Assembly: GCA_937900135.1 (NCBI GenBank)
Contig: CALCDJ010000072.1
Location: 1 to 26,213 of the forward strand
From: an uncultured Blautia sp.
GTDB taxonomy: Bacteria; Bacillota; Clostridia; Lachnospirales; Lachnospiraceae
Direction: 5' to 3'
DNA: 26,213 nt
Translations under genes and position numbers: made by a program
Shown here: positions 16,126 to 24,151 of the stretch, one piece after another
Layout of the letters: every line of letters begins with the position of its first letter
How positions within the stretch are numbered: the stretch's first letter is position 1
Notes under the pieces: generated by a model
Database searches by the model: none
What the model was told of the DNA's origin: nothing
Seen by the model: the letters and a program-made list of their open reading frames with translations, nothing else

Positions 16126-17082
16126 TCACAGTTTGAATTCTTCCAGTAGTTTCTGACGGTAATTCTTATCCTTCGATGCTTTCAAAACATCCTCCTGACG
16201 GTTGTTCTGAAAAAGGGCTTCAATCAACTTAGTAAACTGTTCCTCAACCTGCTGGCTTTTCATAAAGCCTTTGCGTTCACCTTCTAATAGACCCTTTTTT
16301 ATAGCATCCTGAATTCGAGTTTCCATTCCAGCCTGAATTCCAGCTTGAATTCGAGCCTGAATAGCAGCTTCCAGCTCTTTTCCGTGTCTTTCCAAATAAA
16401 TTTTGTCTAATGCTTCACACATATCTTCAACCTCCTTGAATTTATTTTCATTTGTTCTTACAATCATGTTCATTACCGACTGGTATAGTCGATTGTTGAT
16501 GTGGTTTTTATATTCCTTTAATAAATGTTCTGCAGTTTCCACTCTATCCAGACGACTGGTGAGACACTTCAGCCACAGGTTCTCATTTTCTGAGAGTTGG
16601 TTAAGGCATACAATCTGTATGGGAAACCTGTCACCAATAATGTAATAAATCCCGTCTTCTATCTTCTGGATCTGATAACCACAGTTTAGTTCCAAGTATA
16701 GGAACAGTTTTCGCGGGTAGTGGGAACACATCAGGGAAATGGTGATCTCATCAATGGGAATTTGATCCTCCAGGCTGCTGTCTGACTTGTAAAAGCAGGC
16801 ATATCCATATACCTTATAAAAATCATCGATGCTCAGGTAATCCACCGGGCTTTTGTATTCAATGATGTTGTATCTGCGAAAAATCCTCCCGATGTTCTTA
16901 TGAACGGGAAGCTCCTTCCTGCGTTTGATCACAAGAATATCCATCGCCTTTGGTTTGGTTCCGAGCTGATGCTCGTTCTCAAAGATCAGATTAGAAGCAT
17001 CATCTTTTAATTCCACCTGCAGCCCAGCATAAAAAGCCGGGTGCCACTGCAGGAGATCTTTTTTGTCCTTTGCATTTGTCAT
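16126..17082 (-). CDS. PD-(D/E)XK nuclease-like protein of the Rpn/transposase-related family
   Basis: This is a 318-residue cytosolic protein. The nuclease-like core is in the first 100 residues: AMDILVIK with D48, then YNIIEYKSP with E75 and K77, which matches the D...ExK pattern. The middle is helical. The tail (about 235-265) has a short repetitive run of the type QARIQAGIQAG, common at the end of Rpn-like proteins. The start follows a perfect AAAGGAGG. Rpn proteins are linked to DNA cleavage and recombination-promoting activity, and many copies per genome are usual in Lachnospiraceae. No transposon ends were seen around it, so its role here is unknown. Confidence 0.75.
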   Translation of the reverse strand: MTNAKDKKDLLQWHPAFYAGLQVELKDDASNLIFENEHQLGTKPKAMDILVIKRRKELPVHKNIGRIFRRYNIIEYKSPVDYLSIDDFYKVYGYACFYKSDSSLEDQIPIDEITISLMCSHYPRKLFLYLELNCGYQIQKIEDGIYYIIGDRFPIQIVCLNQLSENENLWLKCLTSRLDRVETAEHLLKEYKNHINNRLYQSVMNMIVRTNENKFKEVEDMCEALDKIYLERHGKELEAAIQARIQAGIQAGMETRIQDAIKKGLLEGERKGFMKSQQVEEQFTKLIEALFQNNRQEDVLKASKDKNYRQKLLEEFKL

Positions 17083-17176
17083 AAAAACCTCCTTTGCAAG
17101 ATGTCAGGAGATTTCTTTGTTTCAGAAAACTCCTGCTGTAAAAAAATAGGGGATTAAGCATGAATTTTCTGAAATG

Positions 17177-17235
17177 GGACAGAGTGTCTGTCCATAGAAT
17201 ATAAGAACCCAGAAAAGGGTAATAGAATATAAGAA
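17177..17235. repeat. Palindrome plus 14-bp direct repeats in the gap before spoIVA
   Basis: GGACAGA-GTG-TCTGTCC (17177-17193) is a perfect 7-bp palindrome. It abuts ATAGAATATAAGAA (17194-17207), which recurs identically at 17222-17235, 28 bases on. The block lies upstream of the minus-strand Rpn-like gene and may hold its promoter or operators. Apart from this and the spoIVA promoter, nothing else is recognised in 17083-17526. Confidence 0.5.
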
Positions 17236-17365
17236 AAATATGCTTTTTTCTATTGTAACATCCCTATCAAATGATGTAAAGCCCAAAATGTTCTGAACCA
17301 ATTTCCAAAAGTAACGTGATATCGGCTGTTCCTGGCCGGATCATCAAAACAGATCCACACTCCCC

Positions 17366-17394
17366 GAATAAATCCTGTTTTTCCTGCATATATA
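17366..17394 (+). promoter_or_regulatory. Sigma-E-like sporulation promoter of spoIVA
   Basis: GAATAAA (17366-17372) and CATATATA (17387-17394) are 14 bases apart, which fits the mother-cell sigma-E pattern (about KMATATT, 14-15 bases, CATACAHT) with a few mismatches. SpoIVA is a known sigma-E target. The leader would be about 125 bases. Confidence 0.5.
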
Positions 17395-17526
17395 TCAGAT
17401 GGAGGAATCGAATCCCGTGTCAGGACGCGCAAGTGAGTTCTGGACAGATGTGGAAAACGATACGTATCTAAGAGATGTGAGAGCTTTGAAACAGGACATT
17501 GAGTTCATATGTAAGGGGGCATTTTT

Positions 17527-18996
17527 ATGGAGAATTTTCAGATTTACCGAGATATCCAGGCACGTACCGGCGGTGAGATATACATAGGTGTTGTAGGCCC
17601 TGTCCGTACTGGAAAATCCACTTTTATCCGCAGATTCATGGAACTGGTAGCTCTGCCTGGCATGGAAGAAAAGAAACGCTCAGAAGTACGGGATCAGTTG
17701 CCTTTGAGCGGCTCCGGGAAACTGATCACCACTGTGGAACCCAAATTTATTCCTAAGGAAGCCGTCCCCGTTCTTTTGGGTGGAGAAGAAAAAGTAAACG
17801 TCAAACTCATTGACTGCGTGGGCTTTCTGGTGAAAGATGCCGCAGGCCATGTGGAAGAGGGCAAAGAACGGATGGTAAAAACGCCCTGGTTTGAAAAAGC
17901 CATCCCCTTTCACCAGGCGGCGCAGGTGGGGACCCGTAAGGTAATCCAGGAACACGCTACCATTGGCCTCGTGATCACCAGCGATGGAAGTTTCGGGGAA
18001 TTGCCAAGAGAAAACTTCCTGGAAGCCGAAGCCCAGACCATCGACGAATTAAAAAAACAGGGGAAGCCCTTTTTGCTGCTGATCAATTCCCAGGCTCCCT
18101 ATGGAGAAGATGCCCGCAAACTGGCCAGAGAGCTGAAAGAAAAATATCAGGTCACCACGTTAACCGCCAATTGTGAGCAACTTCGCCAGGAGGACGTCAG
18201 TCGTATTCTGGAACATATCCTGTACGAATTTCCAGTAAGCGAGATCCAATTTTTTATCCCCAAGTGGGTGGAAATGCTGCCCATGAACCATCAGTTGAAA
18301 CAGGAAATCCTCACCCAGATCAAAGCATATATGAAGCAACTCACCCATATCCGGGACATCAAAAAAGAAACTCTAAACCTGACTGGTCCCTATGTACAGG
18401 AAACTCATTTGGAAGAAATCAACCTGGCTACAGGAATCGTCCGTGTGCGCATCCAGATCCGGGATGAATACTATTACCAGATGCTCAGTGAAATGAGTGG
18501 CATCCCCATGGAAAGCGAATATGAACTGATCCACACTATGAAAGAATTGGCAGCCATGAAAGAAAATTATGTCAAAGTACAGTCTGCCCTGGAGGCTGTG
18601 CGGGGCACTGGTTACGGTGTGGTGATCCCAGAACTTTCCGACATCACCATGGAAGAACCAGCCGTGATTCGCCAGGGCAATAAATTTGGCGTAAAGATCA
18701 AGTCCAAAAGCCCCTCTATCCATATGATCAAGGCAGAGATCGAAACCGAGATTGCACCGATTGTGGGAACGGAGCAGCAGGCCAAAGATCTGATCACTTA
18801 TATCGGGGAAAGCAGCCAGCGGGGAGAAAGTATCTGGGAGACAAATATCTTTGGAAAATCCATCCAGGAACTGGTACAGGACGGAATCCGGAATAAACTG
18901 ACTGCCATCAGTGAAGAAAGCCAGGGCAAACTTCAGGACACCATGCAAAAGATCGTCAACGATTCCAAAGGAGGACTGGTGTGCATTATCATCTGA
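17527..18996 (+). CDS. spoIVA: Stage IV sporulation protein A, spore coat ATPase
   Basis: SpoIVA polymerises on the forespore surface using ATP and forms the base of the spore coat. The 489-residue length is close to the usual 492. Walker A is GPVRTGKST (24-32) in the TRAFAC-like N-terminal domain. LIDCVGFLV and TSDGSFGELPRENF are family signatures. The C-terminus ends in the hydrophobic GGLVCIII typical of the membrane-anchoring tail. The start is set by AAGGGGG seven bases upstream and by the match to the family N-terminus. It is a single-gene unit, as in other Firmicutes. Confidence 0.97.
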   Translation: MENFQIYRDIQARTGGEIYIGVVGPVRTGKSTFIRRFMELVALPGMEEKKRSEVRDQLPLSGSGKLITTVEPKFIPKEAVPVLLGGEEKVNVKLIDCVGFLVKDAAGHVEEGKERMVKTPWFEKAIPFHQAAQVGTRKVIQEHATIGLVITSDGSFGELPRENFLEAEAQTIDELKKQGKPFLLLINSQAPYGEDARKLARELKEKYQVTTLTANCEQLRQEDVSRILEHILYEFPVSEIQFFIPKWVEMLPMNHQLKQEILTQIKAYMKQLTHIRDIKKETLNLTGPYVQETHLEEINLATGIVRVRIQIRDEYYYQMLSEMSGIPMESEYELIHTMKELAAMKENYVKVQSALEAVRGTGYGVVIPELSDITMEEPAVIRQGNKFGVKIKSKSPSIHMIKAEIETEIAPIVGTEQQAKDLITYIGESSQRGESIWETNIFGKSIQELVQDGIRNKLTAISEESQGKLQDTMQKIVNDSKGGLVCIII

Positions 18997-19116
18997 TAAA
19001 CCTCTGTTTCCTGCCTGTGCAGGTTTCCAAAATAAGTATGAAATAGAAAGTAAATAAAAAAGGAAACCAAATTTGTGCAATATGGAGAAAATGAGAAAAA
19101 TAACTGAAAAACACCC

Positions 19117-19157
19117 GGGGGGGGGGTATTGACAGAAAGTGAAAGAAAAGGTATCCT
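19117..19157 (+). promoter_or_regulatory. G10 tract and promoter of the polysaccharide locus
   Basis: Ten consecutive G (19117-19126) sit two bases before the -35 TTGACA (19129-19134). A 17-base spacer leads to TATCCT (19152-19157), a weaker -10. Nothing that looks like a gene is present in 18997-19245. The G run is prone to length change and lies where it could affect polymerase or activator contact. Confidence 0.6.
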
Positions 19158-19245
19158 AATAAAGTACAAAATCAGATATGTTTCGACATAAGAAGAACAT
19201 CTGCTTGGCTGGCAGAACAGGTACATGATGAGGGAGAGAAAAAGA

Positions 19246-19362
19246 ATGAACAGACAAAATGGATTGGATCGGGAAAGCGCCGGAGGAACCAGCGCAGTTT
19301 TTCCTTGCATAGACCATCCCTTTCAGGTCATGGGATCTGAATCAGATGATGCCAATCCTTGA
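19246..19362 (+). CDS. Small ORF of 38 codons in the polysaccharide-locus leader
   Basis: ATG at 19246 is preceded by a good ribosome site (GAGGGAGAG, 7 bases upstream) and reads MNRQNGLDRESAGGT and onward to a TGA at 19360-19362. No family is recognised, and there is no membrane segment and no run of one amino acid. It begins about 80 bases after the predicted start of transcription and ends 18 bases before an intrinsic terminator, so it could be a leader peptide or a chance ORF. Confidence 0.35.
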   Translation: MNRQNGLDRESAGGTSAVFPCIDHPFQVMGSESDDANP

Positions 19363-19380
19363 CATATCCAACGATTCATG

Positions 19381-19412
19381 GAGCGGCTGCAGGCATAGCC
19401 GCTCTTTTCTTT
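19381..19412 (+). terminator. Intrinsic terminator in the leader of the polysaccharide locus
   Basis: GAGCGGCT (19381-19388) pairs perfectly with AGCCGCTC (19397-19404) over 8 bases, followed by TTTTCTTT. It lies between the leader promoter and the first sugar dehydratase gene (19473). Expression of the locus therefore needs read-through, or a second promoter. Confidence 0.8.
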
Positions 19413-19472
19413 GTCATTAGAACCACCTTCTGCCGGATTATAAACAATCATAGAAGATAAGGGGAAGTATGG

Positions 19473-21287
19473 ATGACTCAATCAACCAAAGAAAAACAAA
19501 AAACAGAGGTATTTCGAATCAAGCACTGGCATGTGATCTCTGCCTGGCTGATCCTGTATGATGTGTTTGCCATTGTTATTTCTTATTTTGTGGCTTTATG
19601 GATACGATTCGATTGCCAGCTTCAGGAAATCCCTTTGGAATATTTCCGAGGATATTACCGCTTTATTTTTATTTACGCAGCCTTTTGCATCCTCGTATTT
19701 GGGGGACTGCGCTTATACAAAAGCATCTGGCGTTTTGCCAGCTACAGCGAACTATGCAGAGTGACATTGGCTACAGGGATAACGACTGTCTGCTACATTC
19801 TGGCCATGAGCCTGTTCGTCATGCGGATGCCCATCGGCTACTATCTCTTCGGCATACTGCTGCAATTTACCATGACGCTTGGAGTACGGTTTGCTTATCG
19901 CTTTGTCCTTCTCCTTAGAGGAAGAAGAGGCGAAAAAGCTTCTGCCGAAAAACACATTATGCTGGTGGGAGCCGGAGCAGCCGGACAGCTGATCTTAAGA
20001 GATATGAAAAATGCAAAAGAAACTGGCGACCGCGTGGTATGTTTTATTGACGATAACCCTAATAAATGGAATCGCTACATTGACGGCGTTCCCGTCGTGG
20101 GAGGAAGGGCGCACATAAAAGAAGCCTGCGAGAAATATGATATCCAGAAGATCTATATCACCATACCAAGCGCCTCTCCGGCAGAAAAACGAGAAATCCT
20201 GAATATTTGTAATGAAACCGGATGTGAACTGAAAAATCTTCCCGGTATGTACCAGCTCTACACAGGGGAAGTCACCGTCAGCAAAATGAAAAATGTGGCT
20301 GTGGAAGACCTTCTTGGCAGAGATCCCATCCGGGTCAATATGAAAGAAATTTTTCAATATGTGCAGAACAAGGTCATTCTGGTCACGGGCGGAGGAGGAA
20401 GTATCGGTTCCGAACTATGCCGCCAGCTGGCTGCCCATACACCGAAACAGCTGATCATCTTTGATGTATATGAGAACAATGCTTACGATATCCACCTGGA
20501 GCTTCAGAAAAAATATCCAGATCTGAATATCGAAACGATCATAGGCTCAGTGAGAGACAGCCGGAAAATTTTCCAGGTGTTTGAAACCTACCGTCCGGAA
20601 ATCGTCTACCACGCAGCGGCTCATAAACACGTACCTCTGATGGAAGACAGTCCCTGTGAAGCTATCAAGAACAACGCCATTGGTACCTACAAGACCGCTT
20701 ATGCCGCTATGTGCCATGGATGTAAGAAATTTGTACTGATCAGCACAGATAAAGCAGTCAACCCCACCAATATTATGGGAGCATCCAAGCGACTTTGCGA
20801 AATGATCATCCAGGCATTTGATTATAAGATCAAAGAAAAGAAAGCTGGAGAAATCCCGCAGCTCTTTACCCATACGATGAAAGATATGGTACAAAACAAG
20901 ACAATCACAGAGGCTCTTCGCCATGCAGAAACAGAATTCGTAGCGGTACGCTTCGGAAATGTACTGGGAAGCAATGGTTCTGTGATCCCTCTGTTTAAGA
21001 AACAGATCGAAGCAGGCGGACCGGTGACCGTGACCCATCCGGATATTATTCGATATTTTATGACCATTCCGGAAGCGGTCAGTCTTGTACTGCAAGCTGG
21101 AACCTATGCCAAAGGTGGTGAAATCTTCGTACTTGATATGGGAGAACCGGTGAAAATCGATACCCTGGCACGAAATCTGATCCGTCTGTCCGGACATAAA
21201 CCTGATGTGGATATAAAAATTGAATATTCTGGAATTAGAGATATTATAGAGCCAACTAGGAAAAATCCTTGTTTTTCAGCGGCTTGA
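19473..21287 (+). CDS. CapD/FlaA1-type UDP-sugar 4,6-dehydratase, copy 1, C-terminus lost
   Basis: Membrane-bound dehydratases of this family (PglF, WbpM) convert UDP-GlcNAc to the 4-keto-6-deoxy sugar at the start of polysaccharide synthesis. In 604 residues there are about four N-terminal membrane helices (to about 145), a CoA-binding-like Rossmann domain (LVGAGAAGQ), then the catalytic domain with TGGGGSIGSE, the STDKAVNPTN segment and MGASK (the Met-x3-Lys pair replacing Tyr-x3-Lys). The normal ending after YSGIR (compare FTGLRSGEKLYEE in copy 2) is missing. From D590 the frame reads DIIEPTRKNPCFSAA, encoded by scar A, and about 60 residues of the family are lost. Codon use is GC-rich like the hydrogenase genes. 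The enzyme may be inactive. Confidence 0.88.
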   Translation: MTQSTKEKQKTEVFRIKHWHVISAWLILYDVFAIVISYFVALWIRFDCQLQEIPLEYFRGYYRFIFIYAAFCILVFGGLRLYKSIWRFASYSELCRVTLATGITTVCYILAMSLFVMRMPIGYYLFGILLQFTMTLGVRFAYRFVLLLRGRRGEKASAEKHIMLVGAGAAGQLILRDMKNAKETGDRVVCFIDDNPNKWNRYIDGVPVVGGRAHIKEACEKYDIQKIYITIPSASPAEKREILNICNETGCELKNLPGMYQLYTGEVTVSKMKNVAVEDLLGRDPIRVNMKEIFQYVQNKVILVTGGGGSIGSELCRQLAAHTPKQLIIFDVYENNAYDIHLELQKKYPDLNIETIIGSVRDSRKIFQVFETYRPEIVYHAAAHKHVPLMEDSPCEAIKNNAIGTYKTAYAAMCHGCKKFVLISTDKAVNPTNIMGASKRLCEMIIQAFDYKIKEKKAGEIPQLFTHTMKDMVQNKTITEALRHAETEFVAVRFGNVLGSNGSVIPLFKKQIEAGGPVTVTHPDIIRYFMTIPEAVSLVLQAGTYAKGGEIFVLDMGEPVKIDTLARNLIRLSGHKPDVDIKIEYSGIRDIIEPTRKNPCFSAA

Positions 21288-21476
21288 CGGGTATTCAATC
21301 GAACGTTTTATTTGAAATTTTATTGAGAGATCGTGTTGGGCGGAGAAGAATAAGGGATGGCTCTTGGATGTTTCTTTAACCCAAAAGAACAATACGAATA
21401 AAACGCTTGATTTAGCCTGCGGATGTCATGATCGGTATCTACAGGCTGATTCAGGTGGTCGGGAAAAAACAGCCTG
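21237..21476 (+). repeat. Scar A: hairpin-bearing sequence replacing the end of CapD copy 1
   Basis: The stretch from about 21237 is not dehydratase sequence and is related to scar B (24719-24954). Shared pieces are a 30-base left edge (21 identities by eye; TATTATAG versus TATAATAG), GAAAAA-TCCTTG-TTTT, CTTGGATG with ACCC downstream, and TTGAt/c followed by TAGCCTGCG. A stem forms between AGCCTGCGGAT (21414-21424) and ATCTACAGGCT (21437-21447). CAGGCTG (21442-21448) can instead pair with CAGCCTG (21470-21476). It is probably a remnant of a mobile element or a recombination cassette end. The 250-base gap before copy 2 holds no gene. Confidence 0.6.
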
Positions 21477-21537
21477 ACTTTAGGTTTGAATTATTATTAA
21501 TTATAAATAGATTATACATTAAAGAGGCAGGAGAAGA

Positions 21538-23496
21538 ATGAGAGAAAAAATTGAACCTAAAAAAAGGAAAATTGAACATTGGCAGGTAGTTACATTGCTG
21601 CTGATTGTGTATGACTTTATTGCTATAATTGCGTCATATTTCTTGGCATTGTGGATACGATTTGATTGTAAGTTTAGTGAAATTGAACTTACGTATTTCC
21701 GTACATATTATAAGACGATTTTAATTTATGCTTTATTTTGCGTTGCGGTTTTTGGCGTACTGAGACTTTATAAAAGCATTTGGAGATTTGCAAGTTATAC
21801 GGAACTTCTTAGAATGATTTATGCCACGGTAATTACTGAGGGAATATATTGTGTTGTAGTTAATGTATTGATAATGCGGATGCCGGTTTCTTATTATTTA
21901 TTCGGCTTTTTGATACAGTTTATTTTAACATTAGGAGTACGTTTTTCCTATCGCTTTATTCTGCTTTTGCGAGGTCGGAAAAACTCTGATATAAGACAAA
22001 AAAGAGTTATGATTATTGGAGCCGGTGAAGCCGGACAGATGATTTTACGTGATATTAAAACTTCAAAAGAGGTAAATAAAAAAGTATGCTGTTTCATTGA
22101 TGACAACCCAAATAAATGGGGCAGATACATTGACAATGTTCCGATTTTTGGTGGCAGAGACAGTATAATGGAAGCCGTTAAAAAATATGATATAGAAAAG
22201 ATTTATGTGGCAATACCAAGTGCTAAAGCGGAAGATAAACGGGAAATTCTTCATATTTGTAGTGAAACTCACTGCGATTTGATGAACCTTCCGGGGCTGT
22301 ATCAGCTATATACCGGTGAGCTTCTTGTAAGTAAGATGAAACCAGTACAGATTGAGGATTTATTGGGCAGAGATCCAATAAAAGCAGACATGACAGAAGT
22401 CTTTGAATATATTCAGGGAAAAGTGGTGTTGGTTACCGGAGTAGGTTCTATCGGATCAGAACTTGCAAGACAGATCGCAGCGCATAATCCAAAACACTTA
22501 ATTCTTTTTGATATTTATGAAAATAATGCCTACGATATCCAGTTGGAGTTAATGAGAAAATATCCGGAATTGAAGTTGGATACGATTATCGGATCTGTCA
22601 GGGACAGCCGTAAAATCTTTCAGGTATTTGAGCAATATAGACCGGATATTGTATATCATGCGGCGGCACATAAACATGTTCCGTTGATGGAAGACAGCCC
22701 ATGTGAAGCAATTAAAAATAATGCATTGGGAACATACAAAACGGCGTATGCAGCAATGTCACATGGTTGTCAAAGATTTGTTTTAATCAGTACCGACAAA
22801 GCGGTAAACCCAACCAACATTATGGGAGCATCCAAGAGACTGTGTGAGATGATCATTCAGGCGTTTGATGCAAAGATTAAGGAAGGGAAAGCTTATGAAA
22901 TTCCACAGTTGTTTACCCATAGCATGAAAGAGGTCATTACATCACCGGAAGTGGAAAAAGCTTTAAAGACGACAAAGACAGAATTTGTAGCAGTACGTTT
23001 TGGCAATGTCTTAGGAAGCAACGGTTCTGTTGTCCCTCTGTTTAAAAAACAGATTGAAGCGGGCGGTCCTGTAACGGTTACACACCCTGATATCATTCGC
23101 TTTTTTATGACTATTCCGGAAGCAGTAAGCCTGGTTCTTCTTGCGGGGACTTTTGCTAAGGGTGGGGAAATCTTTGTGCTTGATATGGGAGAACCGGTGA
23201 AAATTGTTACTCTGGCACGTAATCTCATTCGTTTATCAGGCTATACTCCGGATGTAGATATTCAATTGAAATTTACCGGTTTGCGAAGTGGTGAGAAGCT
23301 CTACGAAGAAGTTCTAATGTCTGAAGAGGGGCTGAAGAAAACGAAGAATGATTTGATCTATATAGGTTGTCCGATACCATTTGACGTTGAGGAGTTCTTG
23401 CAGGAATTGGATGGCTTACTAGAAGCTGCATATAAGAATAAAGAAGATATCAAAGAAAGAGTACAGAAGGTTGTTACTACTTATCATCCGGCATAG
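21538..23496 (+). CDS. CapD/FlaA1-type UDP-sugar 4,6-dehydratase, copy 2, full length
   Basis: This has the same family and domain order as copy 1, in 652 residues: N-terminal membrane helices (15-145), Rossmann segment IIGAGEAGQ (159-167), STDKAVNPTN, MGASK, and an intact C-terminus (FTGLRSGEKLYEE and a further 60 residues). One oddity is the catalytic dinucleotide loop, which reads T300-G-V-G-S-I-G306. Copy 1 has TGGGGSIG, so copy 2 lacks one residue in the NAD(P)-binding turn. Codon use is AT-rich, unlike copy 1, which points to separate acquisition. The start follows GCAGGAG. It begins a block with the acyltransferase at 23549 and the sugar transferase at 24152. Confidence 0.9.
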   Translation: MREKIEPKKRKIEHWQVVTLLLIVYDFIAIIASYFLALWIRFDCKFSEIELTYFRTYYKTILIYALFCVAVFGVLRLYKSIWRFASYTELLRMIYATVITEGIYCVVVNVLIMRMPVSYYLFGFLIQFILTLGVRFSYRFILLLRGRKNSDIRQKRVMIIGAGEAGQMILRDIKTSKEVNKKVCCFIDDNPNKWGRYIDNVPIFGGRDSIMEAVKKYDIEKIYVAIPSAKAEDKREILHICSETHCDLMNLPGLYQLYTGELLVSKMKPVQIEDLLGRDPIKADMTEVFEYIQGKVVLVTGVGSIGSELARQIAAHNPKHLILFDIYENNAYDIQLELMRKYPELKLDTIIGSVRDSRKIFQVFEQYRPDIVYHAAAHKHVPLMEDSPCEAIKNNALGTYKTAYAAMSHGCQRFVLISTDKAVNPTNIMGASKRLCEMIIQAFDAKIKEGKAYEIPQLFTHSMKEVITSPEVEKALKTTKTEFVAVRFGNVLGSNGSVVPLFKKQIEAGGPVTVTHPDIIRFFMTIPEAVSLVLLAGTFAKGGEIFVLDMGEPVKIVTLARNLIRLSGYTPDVDIQLKFTGLRSGEKLYEEVLMSEEGLKKTKNDLIYIGCPIPFDVEEFLQELDGLLEAAYKNKEDIKERVQKVVTTYHPA

Positions 23497-23548
23497 ATTT
23501 AAAATGTGGGAATTTGGTTAAAAACAAAAGAGGAAGGGACAGATTCCA

Positions 23549-24127
23549 ATGAAAGGTCTATTAATCATAGGGGCAGGCGGTCACGGAAAAGTTGTGGCTG
23601 AGGTTGCTGAAGATATTGGATATAAACATATAGCTTTCTTAGACGACAATGCCCAAGAAGCAATCGGAAAAATATCTGAACTAGAAAAATACAAAAACCA
23701 ATACAGCGATGCTTTTGTGGGAATTGGGAATAACGAATTGCGTGGAAAGTTAATTGGAAAACTACTAGATTGTGGTTATACTGTTCCGATTCTGGTTCAT
23801 CCGAGTGCTTATGTCAGCAGGACTGCAAAGATAGATATTGGGACAGTGATTGAGCCTAAAGCCATTGTAAATGCAAATAGCCATATCAGTACAGGCTGTA
23901 TTATTTCCGTCGGTGCTATTGTAGATCATGATGTGGAAATTGGTGATTGCTGTCATGTTAATGCGGGTGCAATCGTAAAAGCGGGCGGTAAAGTGGAACA
24001 TTATAGAAAACTTGAAGCTGGAGAAGTCGTATTGGGCTATAAATCGGCGATTGTAACGGCAGATAGCAATAGCGAATTTGCAAAGGAGTATAAGAAACGA
24101 ACTGGAGAAGAGATTAGCTTTTTTTAG
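23549..24127 (+). CDS. NeuD/PglD-like sugar O- or N-acyltransferase (left-handed beta-helix)
   Basis: This 192-residue cytosolic enzyme probably acetylates a nucleotide-linked amino sugar or sialic-acid-like sugar. The N-terminal nucleotide-binding motif is GAGGHG (8-13), with FLDDN at 30-34. From about 84 (HPSAYVS) there are hexapeptide repeats. H127 in IVDHDVEIGD corresponds to the catalytic His of PglD. A neighbouring dehydratase of the PglF type fits a bacillosamine-like route, but no aminotransferase (PglE) is in the window, so the product sugar is not established. The start follows GAGGAAGGGA. Confidence 0.88.
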   Translation: MKGLLIIGAGGHGKVVAEVAEDIGYKHIAFLDDNAQEAIGKISELEKYKNQYSDAFVGIGNNELRGKLIGKLLDCGYTVPILVHPSAYVSRTAKIDIGTVIEPKAIVNANSHISTGCIISVGAIVDHDVEIGDCCHVNAGAIVKAGGKVEHYRKLEAGEVVLGYKSAIVTADSNSEFAKEYKKRTGEEISFF

Positions 24128-24151
24128 AAAGTTTAGCAGGAGAGTTATGGT

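Noticed and set aside
17250..17432. Minus-strand ORF of 60 codons upstream of spoIVA
   Set aside because: It has no clear ribosome site or recognised family and covers the spoIVA promoter. A gene remnant cannot be excluded, but it cannot be supported.
17399..17587. Small ORF of 62 codons overlapping the spoIVA start
   Set aside because: It begins at the predicted start of the spoIVA transcript with no ribosome site and overlaps spoIVA in another frame.
19001..19030. Terminator for spoIVA
   Set aside because: Only a 5-bp stem (CCTGC/GCAGG) with no convincing T-run follows the stop. Not strong enough to report.
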